Shown here piece by piece: positions 24,301 through 34,001 of a stretch of DNA of 64,000 nt (position 1 is its first letter; every line of letters starts with the position of its first letter). The position numbers and the translations under genes were made by a program. Under the pieces are notes generated by a model. It was not told the origin of the DNA and made no database searches. It saw only the letters and a list, made by a program, of their open reading frames with translations. Source of the stretch: Ornithodoros turicata (taxonomy: Eukaryota; Arthropoda; Arachnida; Ixodida; Argasidae); assembly GCF_037126465.1 (NCBI RefSeq), contig NC_088202.1, positions 82,254,160 through 82,318,159 on the forward strand. The letters run 5' to 3'.

Positions 24301-27300
24301 TCTTGAAATGAGCATACCTTGAAAGTAGGGCACAGTGGTATAAATTGTTATTTCATACTACTACAGCAGTAGCAGTGATCTGTCCCTAACATGGCAGTGT
24401 GGAGGATCAGTAGCTACCAGGAGAAAAGTCCCTGGTCAATATTTTGCAACTTGTTTCAGTTTGGAAAGCAAACATAATGGGCTCATTCCATGAGGTCAGG
24501 ATCTTAACGCACATGTTTCAATTACTTGCAACACAGCTCAAAACAAAAATATTGATCTAAAGCATCCCTGCACAAAGTTTTTGTTGTACACTAAATGTTT
24601 CTGCATTATTTCTAGGTTAGCACCAGTGGACCAACAAACAAGGGACCAACAAGATTGTGTGCTGATGGTCAAATCAAAGTAACAGGTTCTTCTTTTGAAG
24701 AAATGTGGACTCACATAACGATTTCCTTCTCGTAGGTATATTTGAATGGCTTGGAGCGAGGGATGGCACCTTCAGACCCCTAAGGACACAGGACAGCATC
24801 AATAAATTTTACAGCGAGATGGTTCCTCTGCTGTCACTAATAGATAGCAGGTTTGTATGAAAAATTTTATCAAGATTAGGAACATGATAAGAATCTTACA
24901 GACCCTTAGGTCACCCAGTTTAGATCATCCACGAATACAGTCAAACCTCGTTACAACGAAACGTGATATAACGAAATTTGTGATAGAGCGAAACAATTTT
25001 AATTCCGCAGCAGTGTGCCATAGAGATTAATGTATTTTAACCCCCGCAACAACAAAATGCTTTTGAGCCGCCACCTCAATAGAGCGAAAGAATGAGATAA
25101 GGTTTATGACCGCAAAGCTAACTTCAGGGTCACAAAGACAAAGGGAGCAAGCAGAGTCTTGTTCCCACGGCGAAGGATGGCACATGCGATTAGGGCCAAG
25201 AGGAATCTTGTGCCTATAAAAGCAAGTCCGCGTCATTGGAAGGTTCAGGATTTTCCTACTCAGGATTCTCCTTTTCGCGCTGGTTTTGAGCTGTCCGGTT
25301 ACAGCCAAGTACAGGACGAATGTAACAACAAGGAGTACGAGACACAAGGAGCCATCGCGTGCACGCGTTGCAAACACTTCGTTCCCGTGGCGGCATCTGT
25401 AACAAAATTTTCTTGATGGGGAGAAACACGTCGCGGTGACGGAAGATGCACACATATTGAGATACACATCATAACACCATATGGAGAAAGCTGCGGAGGT
25501 TTCGGCGGCGTACAAACAACGTGTGACACCGCATCTTCAGCACGATGCAGATGCGAATAACCGGCTATTTCACGCGATCATAAAATGCTGTAGGTGCCCT
25601 TTGGTGCTGTATTTGTAGTAGTTGTCATTTTTCGCAAAAACCTTCTCCACATCGTAGCGGGAGCTGTCGGTGCTTAAGTACAGTGCCCGTTCTCGTGAAG
25701 GTCACGGTTCGTGACCTTGAATTGAATACAATGAAATGTTTAATACAACGAAAGAAACTGCGGTCGCCGTGAGTTTCGTTATATCGAGGTTCTGCTGCAC
25801 ATGGATACTCAGCACACTGCCCATTGCCATACACAATAATGCATAATCTGTGGTTGACTCTTCTTTATTTGTTTTCTTTCTCTAGGCAGGTGTAAGACCC
25901 AAGAGCCCCGAGGGAAGCTTTTCTCAACATAGAGAAGGCAACCCAAAAGTGTCACTGAACATGCGTCTCAGAAAAGGTTTAGAGAAGGCGGTACACATAC
26001 TGAAAACATTGATCAACTGGTTAGCAGACAGTATAATAGTGATCTAATACATAGAGGACTCACAACAGACCGCGGACACTTGCACTCAAAGACCAAATTT
26101 CAAGATAGAATCGAGAGACAATACTGAAGGATGATAGTGACACAGAAAGCAGTGAAAGTTATAGCAATTGGTATTGTTTTGAGTAATATACATCAACAAC
26201 TTTAATACACAACAACTCCAGATGATGAGTGGGGGTTCCATCTTGAGTAATATAGTGAATAATAGGGGATCCACAAATCTGTTGTATATTTACTGCTGTT
26301 ATGGCTGCTATTCTGTGCCCTGTAAAGCTGTCTTTGGAAAGTTCAGTCACAATGCTCGAAGAATTGGCTTCTACGAGATTTCACCTCAGCCTACTGCAAA
26401 TAAACAATGAAGCTCATACTTACAGTGCTGATTGCCGTGCACCTTTGTAACCTTGCAATATCACCCCTCAGAACTGTAATGAAGCAGAAAGCTTGTACAA
26501 AGAGGAAGCACAGATCTTCAGGATCCATAGCAGTAGTGTGTAAAGCAAATGGAAACCAAGCAGCACAGAAATTCAGATAATTAACACAGTCTGTAGTTAC
26601 CTACAAATCCAACTTTCCTTTTTATATTATAAAACACTGACTTCCTTGACTAAGTACTATTAAAAACTAACAATTCCCTTTGCAAATCTTTGGTGCAGAA
26701 AGTTTATTTGCACCGAGTTACCACTACATTTCTAGTTCCAGAACACTGATGATTCTCGGCTGAGATGTGCTGGACTCAAACAGAACCAAAAGAGCTATCA
26801 GTTTTTTAAATAAATGGCCTCATCAAAGCACACAGTACATGAAGTGTACGCAGTACTACAAGGTAAAACAACCTTCATAAATTGGGAGAGCGAGTAGAGA
26901 TAAATGTTGGTCAAATTGAAAAAGTGCCATTTCTTTTGTACTCCAAAGAAAATATATGTTACATTTTTGTGTTTGGTAACAGCTGTTATAATGAACTGAT
27001 CAATTAAGGTTGAAAAATTAAAAAGAAACAAAAAGAATCCCCAAGTGATCTCTTTCCACTCACCAGCATCAAATGTATTATGTCCAGCACGGCAGAACTT
27101 GCACTCTCCCATCAAATAGTCAATATTTACAGCTGTAAACCTTTATGCAAAACAGCTTTATTGAAAAGGCCTAAAAAAATCACTTTGTGGTAGAAATGCA
27201 AGATAATGCTCATTGCAAATATCTGTGAGACAAGTGTTATGGCTGCAAACAGTGACGAGCGTGCTCATCACAGCAAAGTTCCCTGCGGTGGATGAAGCAG

Positions 27301-30300
27301 CTATGTTACCACATACATTCCCTTTCTACTCTATGAACTTTCCTTCCTGCCATACAGCCACGGTTCAGATACATTGCTGTGCCATTGACGCACCTAAAGA
27401 CTATGTTGCTAACACAGCAGAAATTATGAATGTCATCATAACAATAGTAGTATGTATTAGCAATAAATTATAATTTCTATACCATGTTTACTTACATAAC
27501 TGAATTGCAAATAGAAGCAGAAAGTGCCAACCAATTGGACAGAAAATATGAAATACATTAACACAGAATGTAGACGGGTAGGAATCCACCGAACCGGTAA
27601 GGAAGTATCAAGGGAATTGCTTCAGGATGAGAGGTGTCGATATTTCAAACAGAGACTGTTTTTCTTCTGGGCAAAGTGGCCATTCACTTCAGCCGTAAAA
27701 GTCTGAACGGACCCTTTCTTCCCCACGGGCTGTTGACCCACAATTCGCATGAACCTTTAACACGTCCTACCTAACCCTTTAAATACCATGCCAATGATGA
27801 CCATGGTGCCCAGAATAAGAGCGGTCTCTCTTCGAAATATCGGTGGCTCTCGTCCTGAGGCAATTCCCTTCATATTACGTACGTTTTTCATATTTTTCGT
27901 CCAATTAGTTGGCGCTTTCGAGTGTTATTTGCACCTTCCTCCCAATGACATAACCAACTCCAGTTGGCCAAGGCAGGCCACAAACATGACTAACACAAAC
28001 ACGTATGCCCCGAATGCGAAAAGATTAACAAATTCAAGTAACCCTAGCAAAAGGTGCTGACGCCAGGAATCGAACCTGGGTCTTCTGATTTCGGGTCAGA
28101 TATGCTGCTACTACCGCTGTAGTGAGCACATCTGACCGGAAATCAGAAGACCCAGGTTCAATTCCTGGCATCAGCACCTTTTTCCCTGAGTTACTCGAAT
28201 TCATTTCCTTCCAACCAGACACACTTGCATCAAAATATTCACATCCAATGCAACTAAATTGCTCGTGTAGTCTGCACCTCCTCCATGGCACAACATTTTA
28301 CGGATAAAGAAGACAGCAATGTGGGGTAGGTAAGCGTTGCCTCCAGCATAGTGTTTCGGAGATTTCAGGCGGATGATCAAAAGGACCCCAGGCGGTTGAA
28401 ATCATCCTCAGTCCGGAACCTCTGTTTTCCCCAACCGGAACATTCAGCGAAACAAACCCAGAAACCAGAAAAAAAAATCTGCATCGACACTTAGTGATTT
28501 TTTTTTTTTTTTCAGTAATGAATTGGATTCGGTTTTGATATTTCTTGCAGTGTACCAATGCGCTCTTTCTCTCAGCTATCCAGCTACCAATTACGTGTGC
28601 AAACCTGAAGGCCCGTGCTTCCGTGGCCTGGGTGTGACAGGTCGGTTGGGGATAGAACCCAATGGGACATGGATGGATTCCTACACACTACATGATTTTC
28701 TCACTTATATATTCTGTGCCACACAGGAATGTACTTCTCCCCACAAATATATTTTAGCATGTAGATGCAGTGACGGTTGTCCACATAAACACACACACAC
28801 CACTCGGAAGCCTCCAGAAACCCATTGGAGCTACCTCACTTACCATTCATAATCACAGTCTCAGCAATATCATCAGCATTGTGGCCTGCAAAGGAAGTGT
28901 TTTACTGCTGGCATCGACATTCAATTTTAATGAGTCTCCTTCTTACCCGTAACCATCTTATTCACCCCAAGTTTAAGAGCACCACGATCGAGGGCTTGCC
29001 GACGAAAGACTCCGCAAAAGGTACCTGCACATCCAAATGCAATTTAATTTGAATTCAATTACAGAACATGAACAGAATAACACAACACACATTCAATTTC
29101 CCAGTATAATACCAAAAACCATGAAAAAGGGACTACTTCCTTCATGTTTCATGGATGAAAATGATATTCCACTACTACCAGTGTAAAGGTGCAAAAAATT
29201 AGTCAGGCAAGCACTTCTCTTCCATTATCAGCAATGGAAGCAAAAAACGTGGAGGTAAGGCACATGCTTGTAAGCTGACCGAAAGTGCAAATTTTTGCAC
29301 ATCCTCCGGCACTTTGTCCATACAAGAGTGTGCCTTTCTTGTTTTTTTACAAACATTTAATAGTACAAGAAACAGTTGGACAATTCAAGGAAATAAGACA
29401 AAATTAATGTTGTGAAAAAATTCGAACACAACAATCAGGATGGGAGGCCAAAGCAAAATATTTTTTTTAGCTTTATTCTGTGCTAGCACCATAAAACAAC
29501 TGTATCCTGGGCTGACATTTGTCTGGAAACTCTTTGGAAAAGCCAGGGAAAACCTCAGACAGCACAGCCGGGATTCAAACCCGTGGCACCTCCCAGTCTC
29601 GGCATGGAAAGCGATCATCCTAGCCACTATGCCTCAGGAGCTGGTCATAACAATATTCGTGATACATAAACTGCCAAAAAAAAATAGACAAAAGATGGTA
29701 AAAGAAACATATCGTGAACTAAGCAAGATAGAAATTAAACACAGATAATGAGTAAATATACTGGATCAATGTTAGTCTTATGACACTGAGTTCTTGTGAT
29801 ATTAAGTACCCTGGATACTAAGATAAACACAGAGCTATGTACAAATTGATTTCACTGCACGTAGACCTGGAGAGTCCTTTAAAGAGCTCAAGCAGGAAGC
29901 CGAAGAAGATATCAGAAAGCTGGAGTAAAATATATCCGAAACAAAGAAAGGAGAACAACTGGACTGCATCCATGCCACACGACACAATAAAGGAAGACCA
30001 CAATATAGTAAGATCTGAAGAGGTGCCTTTGTCGTGACATAACTAGGAGAGGGGACAGAGAAATATGAAACAAAATAATATCTTTGATAACAAACCTCTC
30101 ACAGAAACTGCTGCATATGAAAACATAGTCAGAAATTTGATATTTGGAGGAAAAAATAACATCAATGTGGGCAATACAATCACTATAGATTTAAAAACCT
30201 TTAATAACAAAAATAAATAACATAGAATAAACTGGCTTACAGTTATTCTTCCTTCCAATCTCTTTCACAATAGCATCCATTGTCCACCCATAGAGTTCCT

Positions 30301-33300
30301 GTCCACAAATAGATAACAACGAAGCATGTTAAACTTGAACTGTCTCCGCATTTATTGCAATATCTCCGCTAGTCAGGTACACTATGCAGGTTTCTGGCTA
30401 TTGAGAAAGTTTAAAGTGAAACAAAGCTGTCAACTAGCAATAGTGTATCATACCTTGTAGGAAAGGATGCTGAGAGGAATCCCATACTGTTCTTCATTCC
30501 GCTTGACAGTCTAGCAGGAAACGGGTTCAACATAATTATAAATGCAACAAAAGTTTCTTCCTAGATTAAGAAAGTACCCAACTTAGTGGCCTACCCAAGA
30601 GATGCAGGCTATACCGACCAAGAGCACAGAAACAAGAACAGCATTTTGATTTCCCTGCCTTCATCCTCCAAAAATAAGATCAACAGTGCACAGCCTTACA
30701 TCTCGAGACAGTAAAACCGCAAGAATCTTAACCAACATGATGTCAACAGGTGAGCAATAATACTTACCTCAAGAGAATCATCTCTATAACCTGTTATGCC
30801 TTCGTCAATAGACAGGAGGACCAGTTTAAGACCATAATTGTGCCTGTCATTCAGAAGCTTCATTATGTATGCCAGAACTGTTGAATCTGAGAGTCAAGAG
30901 ATATATATAGAGAGATACACATACAAGTTATACAGGGGTTAAAGAGGTTGAGATATCAGACTGCCGAGAAGTTGAATAAAGCTAAAATAATAAGACGTGG
31001 ACAACTGATTACAGAGAAGTTAACAAAAACTAGTTTATTTAGTGGAGATTTTAATACGAAAACTACAACATGGTATTTTAACAAAACGGTCGACATTTCG
31101 ACAGTGGCTCTGTCTTCGTCAGGACTTAAGTGCTAGGAATGTACCTACTTAAGCCATGTGCTACATTCGTAACACTGTAGTCATGGCAAAGACAGTGCAA
31201 CTGTCGAAACATCGACCGTTATTGTTAAAATACCATGTTGTAGTTTTCGTATTAAATTCTCCACTAAATAAACTAGTTTTTGTTAACTTCTCTGTAATCA
31301 GTTGTCCACGTCTTATTGTTTTATTTTTTTATATACAAGTTATACAGGATATATTAACGAGAATTGACAGAAGGGGCTATTAGTAATAAGTCAGCTCAAC
31401 TTCTCCTCAAGGAGGAGGACTACAATATTCCACAATGATACTTATAGGCTATGGGTATATCACACAGCAGAATACAAGGGGACAGTGCAATAGTGATCCA
31501 CTCACAAGTATGGTTGAGGACTCCTGAGTTCTGATTGTAATATTGAAAGAAAAGCTAAAGCCCCTGTCACAATGCCACAACACAGAGGACACAGTCAACA
31601 AAAACAAGTGTTTTTGTCATTGCCGTTGCTACGGGTATGTCACACTGCTCACATAAGAAACACGAGGAAATCACCATGTCAGCCCACAGTGTCTTCCGAG
31701 TATGTCATGTCGCAAGTCCTTGTTTTCGTTTCTAGTCACACTGAAAACGCTTGAAGCGGTCGACACAGTCATCGCGCCTCCTCCCCACAGCAAGATGTTG
31801 GGGGAAATGCACGTACGCTGGAGGCCCTCGTTGTATCTCGATATGGGTTCAGATGACGAGTAACCACCGCATAAAGCATATTACCCAATATACATTTTTC
31901 GCTTTCTACTTTTGGTAAACAGAAAACAGGCACCATCTTTTACAAAGGATGATGAAGGCGCCATTGTCTCTTTGAGCAATTCGGACCTCTCCCATTGTGT
32001 GCCCGTGACTGGCCCCGACTGCGACATTGGACTCTTGTGCGACTGGTGCAGCGGATGATGAAGTTATCAATTGAGGAGAGTGACAATGAATAAGAAAGGT
32101 CAAGAGCCTGAGGTCAGAAGTACAGACGCAGCCCCCACCGAAAGCCGAGGGCCGGAACGTAGGTTGCCGCCGACCATCATACATCGCAAATCTTTCGCGG
32201 TACCAAGAGCCAACACCTGGATAGCATTGGAATCTTGGACACCCTGTCTATCGGCTGTCATCTGACATCAACACTGCCAATGCCTGTCGCCAAAAGTCTA
32301 TTCATTGCCACCTACGAATTGAAGATTGACTAGGAATTGAAGGTCGCCAGTGCATCATCCGCGGTGTTTCTCTCGTTTTTTCGCTGAGCTCGGTAACCCC
32401 GACGTGGGACGTCACAGCTGCAAAAAACGTACACCGATGCTGATGTCAGTGAGCGCGCACCTCTGGATTGCCAGAAACGCGCAAGATTATGTGATGTCTG
32501 CCATCTGAAAATTCGACTGCCACCAAAGCAGTGAAAAAATGTCTTACGACATGTTTTGGTCGCTGAAGTATTTCACAACGCAACAACATGTGTTTCGCTG
32601 AAATGTAGGTGGTGCCATCACGCCAGTGTGACATTGCCATCGACAATGCACGGAACGACAACAGTGTTCTGTGTTTTGTTTTGCTGTATGAAATGCCCGA
32701 GGCACAACCGAGGGCACCGTTCATCTCTCACACTTCTGGTATCCGGTACTGCTTTCTACTGCAACGAGTGCTAACTTTTGTGGTTTAGAAACTATACTTC
32801 TGTCTCTGGGTAAGCAGAATTTGCACTGAAGCTCCATGTGAATAAGAAAAGGACATAAAAGCAAGTGCTTTCAATGACCGTGGGAAATGAACAGGGTTTT
32901 CCCCCTCTTAAAAAATATGAATTTTCGAATTCCAGGGCATTCAAGGGTTGCAAGGACCAGTGGAAACCGTGTAAGTGCGGGAGCAGCGCAACGTTTTGGA
33001 CAAGTGCACGACAACCATTGTACCCATCGCAATATCGCTGTTGAAGCTGCGTGCATCCCCAAGACACTAGAACAAACACTCTGAAGCAAAGAGTCCAGAA
33101 AATCCGTTGAAAGTAGATTACAGCAAGAGCCTCAGGTGCAGCTGATATTTTGAATAGGGACTGCTCAAAGAACTATTCAAACACTACTGACTGTTCTTCT
33201 ACTGGGCACCAGCATCATGATTGGCAGTATTTGTTTGGTATTCATCATGGTATTTATGCGTAGGGCGTTGTGATGAGGACGGTGCCCAGTAGAAGAACAG

Positions 33301-34001
33301 TCAGTAGTCATTGAATAGTCCTTTGAGCAGTCCTCCGTGCCCAGTAGATATCGACAGTTGTTAGTGCGAGGCTTTTACTCCAATCCAGGTGAAACGCTGG
33401 TTAACTTGTGTTTGTGATTCTAGTGTTTGTGTTTGCTCTATTTTCCTGTACTTTTTTGTGGTGAGCTACATTGAGTTTTTCCTAGCGACACCAGATGAAA
33501 GGCATACAAGATAGCAGGTGTCTTACTTTTGTGGGGCGTATGTGTGTTTACTTTTCATAATCACGCACATATGATGATATTTGCACCGGAAATAATAAAA
33601 TGGCCCACCTTTACCACCGGACGCTGCAATTGCGACAAAATCTCCAGGCTGGAATAAATTGGCCTGCACGATAGTATCATGTATCTCCGCCTCAAAAGCG
33701 TTGAAGAAGCACTCCTTGCACAGTGCATCGCCCTGTATAACATTATGAACAATAGTTTTAGTATATAAAGGCTTCAGTACAATATTAACTGCAAATGAAG
33801 AATCGTAGCTTGTCGACGCCAAGCTGACCGAAAATAGTATGAACCACACACAGTTCTGCTGTTTAGTCACTGTAAAAGTGTGAACACTGCACAACGTGCA
33901 ACCTAACGTGCACACTAGGGGATTGTACTGAATGTCAAACATACCGTTTTCGGCCGTTTTAACGCAGCACGAGAAGCACAACATTTCGAGCAAGTTTTCA
34001 T
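12306..34001 (-). CDS. CTU1: CTU1, cytosolic tRNA 2-thiolation protein 1 (15 exons)
   Basis: This is the ATP-pyrophosphatase that, with CTU2, thiolates U34 of cytosolic tRNA-Lys, -Glu and -Gln using sulfur carried by URM1 (known for the Ncs6/NcsA family). Coding exons (minus strand): 34001-33945, 33732-33609, 30886-30768, 30510-30454, 30298-30241, 29024-28947, 28885-28844, 26473-26424, 24779-24715, 24317-24252, 23033-22975, 22505-22446, 14526-14439, 12951-12915 and tentatively 12368-12306. All introns are GT-AG and phases agree. The protein shows an N-terminal zinc set (C4, C7, C24, C27), PP-loop SGGKDS (57-62), CTFCG (C139, C142), GHNADD (165-170), third Fe-S cysteine (C231 in YFSTECIY) and C-terminal zinc set (C281, C284, C293, C296). 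About 340 residues versus 348 in human. No lesion seen. Confidence 0.93.
12581..12616. repeat. Perfect 14-bp hairpin in CTU1 intron 14
   Basis: AAACTATCTATCAG (12581-12594) is inverted at 12603-12616 around an 8-nt loop. Confidence 0.88.
12915..12951 (-). CDS. CTU1: CTU1 exon 14 (residues 308-320)
   Basis: 37 nt encoding [13 protein letters not shown], the conserved LGIGK motif. The acceptor is CAATTCCAG and the donor AAAG|GTAATC. If the donor is not used, the frame stays open for about 56 further codons, an alternative C terminus. Confidence 0.9.
13563..14165 (+). mobile_element. Truncated LINE 3' part (RT fragment to AATAAA tail)
   Basis: The plus strand encodes [20 protein letters not shown], the LINE reverse-transcriptase signature. 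It is followed by decayed sequence and the 3' end CGCCCTTTGGGCCCTTGAGGTATC, then an AAATA-repeat tail. It is the same family type as 53320-56243, and lies antisense in CTU1 intron 13. Confidence 0.85.
14439..14526 (-). CDS. CTU1: CTU1 exon 13 (residues 279-307)
   Basis: It encodes the C-terminal zinc finger, [20 protein letters not shown], then EGLNKGVP. The acceptor is TTTGTCATAG and the donor CAAG|GTAATG. Confidence 0.93.
14726..15589 (+). mobile_element. Tigger/pogo-like DNA transposon remnant, 864 bp
   Basis: TIRs CAGTCGACCCCCGTTTATCCGG and its inverted copy are flanked by TA. Subterminal TTTATCCGGA copies recur. At 15156-15359 the plus strand encodes an acidic tail (DVPLAEL...[17 protein letters not shown]) typical of the Tigger/CENP-B-like transposase C terminus. 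The catalytic DDE domain is deleted. It lies in CTU1 intron 12. Confidence 0.85.
15592..16266. other. CTU1: Intron 12 spacer, no feature recognised
   Basis: No repeat ends or exon-like segments could be identified between the two transposon remnants. Confidence 0.4.
16269..17372. mobile_element. Tigger-like element with degenerate TIRs
   Basis: The left end is TA-CAGTTGGACTTCCCAATAAC and the right end reads CAGTTGAACCTCTATATATAAC on the opposite strand, followed by TA. Internal AACGAAG motifs fit Tigger-type ends. A TTTAT-repeat (16797-16825) preceded by GCCGAGGGAGACGG looks like the 3' tail of a nested retroelement. No intact transposase seen. Confidence 0.6.
17493..18270. mobile_element. 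Tigger-like MITE, 778 bp, TA flanks
   Basis: CAGTAAAACCCGCGGATAGCGATATCG at the left is inverted at the right as CAGTGAAACCCGCGTATAACGATATTG, and TA lies outside both. A second, one-sided TIR-like start (CAGTAGAATCTCGGTGATAC) lies inside at 17701. Confidence 0.75.
18712..18963 (-). pseudogene. Pogo/CENP-B-type transposase N-terminal HTH fragment
   Basis: The minus-strand frame contains [20 protein letters not shown] and [12 protein letters not shown], the psq/CENP-B-type helix-turn-helix that opens Tigger transposases. It starts [11 protein letters not shown]. The remainder of the transposase is not found next to it. Confidence 0.75.
18964..21487. other. CTU1: CTU1 intron 12 interior, mostly unrecognised
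   Basis: It contains a C15 run near 19838-19852 and, at about 20858-20881, a single Tigger-like end (ACAATAACGGGGCTCTACCG-TA) without an obvious partner. Otherwise I see no exon or repeat ends. Confidence 0.4.
21488..22412. mobile_element. GTAACT-rich long inverted-repeat element
   Basis: Both ends (about 180 bp each) consist of repeated GTAACT/AAGTTAC motifs in inverted arrangement: AGGTAACTCGTTACAAG at the left against AACTTGTAACGAGTTC at the right. The 580-bp centre has no recognisable transposase. The right end lies about 34 bp from CTU1 exon 12. Confidence 0.7.
22446..22505 (-). CDS. CTU1: CTU1 exon 12 (residues 259-278)
   Basis: It encodes [20 protein letters not shown]. The acceptor is GATTTTGCAG and the donor CAAG|GTAGAT. 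The next intron (7.9 kb) begins with a GTAACT-rich inverted-repeat element about 34 bp away. Confidence 0.92.
22975..23033 (-). CDS. CTU1: CTU1 exon 11 (residues 239-258)
   Basis: It encodes [19 protein letters not shown] after a split Arg codon. The acceptor is GCTTGTAG and the donor CTAG|GTGAGG. Confidence 0.92.
24252..24317 (-). CDS. CTU1: CTU1 exon 10 (residues 217-238)
   Basis: It encodes [19 protein letters not shown] and carries C231, which lies 92 residues after C139 as in archaeal NcsA/TtuA. The acceptor is CTTTCAAG and the donor ACAG|GTACGT. Confidence 0.93.
24715..24779 (-). CDS. CTU1: CTU1 exon 9 (residues 196-216)
   Basis: It encodes [20 protein letters not shown]. Residue 204 is Ser where human CTU1 has Cys (LPRC); this is not one of the Fe-S ligands. 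The acceptor is GTCCTTAG and the donor TTAT|GTGAGT. Confidence 0.92.
24938..25797. mobile_element. Tigger-like MITE, 860 bp, in CTU1 intron 8
   Basis: The left end TA-CAGTCAAACCTCGTTACAACG pairs with the right end, read inverted as CAGCAGAACCTCGATATAACG. The right TA is mutated to CA. An open minus-strand frame of 162 codons inside does not resemble a transposase. Confidence 0.7.
26424..26473 (-). CDS. CTU1: CTU1 exon 8 (residues 179-195)
   Basis: 50 nt encoding [17 protein letters not shown]. The acceptor is CATTACAG and the donor CACT|GTAAGT. Joining to exon 7 is exact in phase. Confidence 0.92.
27064..27132 (-). other. CTU1: Candidate in-frame cassette exon in CTU1 intron 7
   Basis: 69 nt bounded by GTTTACAG and GCTG|GTGAGT, starting and ending in the phase needed to sit between exons 7 and 8. 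It is open throughout and would add about 23 residues with a C-x2-C pair ([15 protein letters not shown]) between GHNADD and LRGD. It matches nothing in CTU1 proteins I know, so it may be a rare or cryptic exon. Confidence 0.35.
28029..28204. repeat. Palindrome of two tRNA 3'-half-like arms
   Basis: The left arm (28029-28110) and right arm (28119-28204) are inverted copies. Each holds a tRNA-like 3' half: anticodon stem TCTGA/TCAGA, T arm CCAGG-TTCAATT-CCTGG, acceptor end CATCAGCACC, then a T run. The anticodon loop is CCGGAAA on the right and CCCGAAA on the left (Ser-like GGA/CGA). It lies in CTU1 intron 7. No clear target duplication beyond AATTCA. Confidence 0.8.
28844..28885 (-). CDS. CTU1: CTU1 exon 7 (residues 165-178)
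   Basis: A 42-nt exon encoding [14 protein letters not shown], the family signature. The acceptor is CCTTTGCAG and the donor AATG|GTAAGT. Confidence 0.93.
28947..29024 (-). CDS. CTU1: CTU1 exon 6 (residues 139-164)
   Basis: It encodes the [15 protein letters not shown] segment with the two Fe-S/catalytic cysteines C139 and C142. The donor ACGG|GTAAGA starts a 61-bp intron, the shortest in the gene. Confidence 0.93.
29459..29650 (-). mobile_element. Internally deleted copy of the 10.2-kb SINE
   Basis: It shares CTCAGACAGCACAGC, the tRNA-like head with box B (GGTTTGAATCCC) and the GTGCTAGC tail segment with 10204-10495, but lacks about 100 bp of body. It lies in CTU1 intron 5, sense to the gene. 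Confidence 0.8.
30241..30298 (-). CDS. CTU1: CTU1 exon 5 (residues 120-138)
   Basis: It encodes [15 protein letters not shown], matching the GWTMDA motif of CTU1. The acceptor is GTGGACAG and the donor AACT|GTAAGC. Confidence 0.92.
30454..30510 (-). CDS. CTU1: CTU1 exon 4 (residues 101-119)
   Basis: 57 nt in phase 0, encoding [15 protein letters not shown] and LSYK. The acceptor is TTCCTGCTAG and the donor AAG|GTATGA. Confidence 0.92.
30768..30886 (-). CDS. CTU1: CTU1 exon 3 (residues 61-100)
   Basis: It completes the PP-loop (DST) and encodes the first Rossmann segment with [17 protein letters not shown]. The acceptor is TGACTCTCAG and the donor GAG|GTAAGT. Confidence 0.93.
31089..31122 (-). 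ncRNA. Hammerhead-ribozyme-like motif, sense in CTU1 intron 2
   Basis: The minus strand reads AGTC-CTGACGA-A-GACAG-AGCCA-CTGTC-GAAA-TGTC-GAC. The core CUGANGA is exact, stem II is a perfect 5-bp GACAG/CTGTC, and GAAA then a GUC cleavage triplet follow. Stem I is only about 3 bp and stem III is minimal, as in Penelope minimal hammerheads. Activity is untested. Confidence 0.55.
31181..31216 (+). ncRNA. Degenerate hammerhead-like motif, opposite arm
   Basis: The same layout with stem II GACAG/CTGTC, GAAAC and AUC triplet, but the CUGANGA box is mutated (ATGGCAA). It is probably inactive. Confidence 0.4.
33158..33333. repeat. Fold-back repeat, 53-bp arms
   Basis: GGACTGCTCAAAG...TACTGGGCACC (33158-33210) is inverted at 33281-33333 with a few mismatches, around a 70-bp loop. 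It lies in CTU1 intron 2. Confidence 0.88.
33609..33732 (-). CDS. CTU1: CTU1 exon 2 (residues 20-60)
   Basis: The acceptor is TTATACAG|GG and the donor AAAG|GTGGG. It encodes [16 protein letters not shown] and ends within the PP-loop at IAASGGK. The intron therefore interrupts the nucleotide-binding motif after its Lys. Confidence 0.93.
33945..34001 (-). CDS. CTU1: CTU1 exon 1 (start codon, residues 1-19)
   Basis: ATG at 34001-33999. It encodes [19 protein letters not shown], matching the N-terminal CxxC zinc half-site of CTU1. The donor is ACG|GTATGT. A longer open frame across intron 1 makes a false upstream extension of exon 2. Confidence 0.9.

Larger units (their letters stand above)
30977..31330. 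mobile_element. Inverted pair of Penelope-type terminal repeats with hammerhead-like motifs
   Basis: The left arm (30977-31125) and right arm (31175-31330) are inverted copies containing AATACGAAAACTACAACATGG and a TCGAAA.RTCGACC core. Such inverted termini with a hammerhead motif are known for Penelope-like elements. No coding part remains. It lies in CTU1 intron 2. Confidence 0.75.

Noticed and set aside
24750..24756. Loss of a catalytic cysteine in CTU1 (IPRS instead of IPRC)
   Set aside because: By spacing from C139, the third Fe-S ligand is C231 in exon 10, which is present. Ser204 is a non-ligand position.
25027..25515. 162-codon minus-strand ORF
   Set aside because: It lies inside a TA-flanked MITE, has no transposase motif, and overlaps another open frame on the opposite strand.
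33523..33993. 156-codon minus-strand ORF as a gene
   Set aside because: Only 33732-33609 is coding (CTU1 exon 2). The rest of the frame is intron, and the true start is in exon 1 at 34001.
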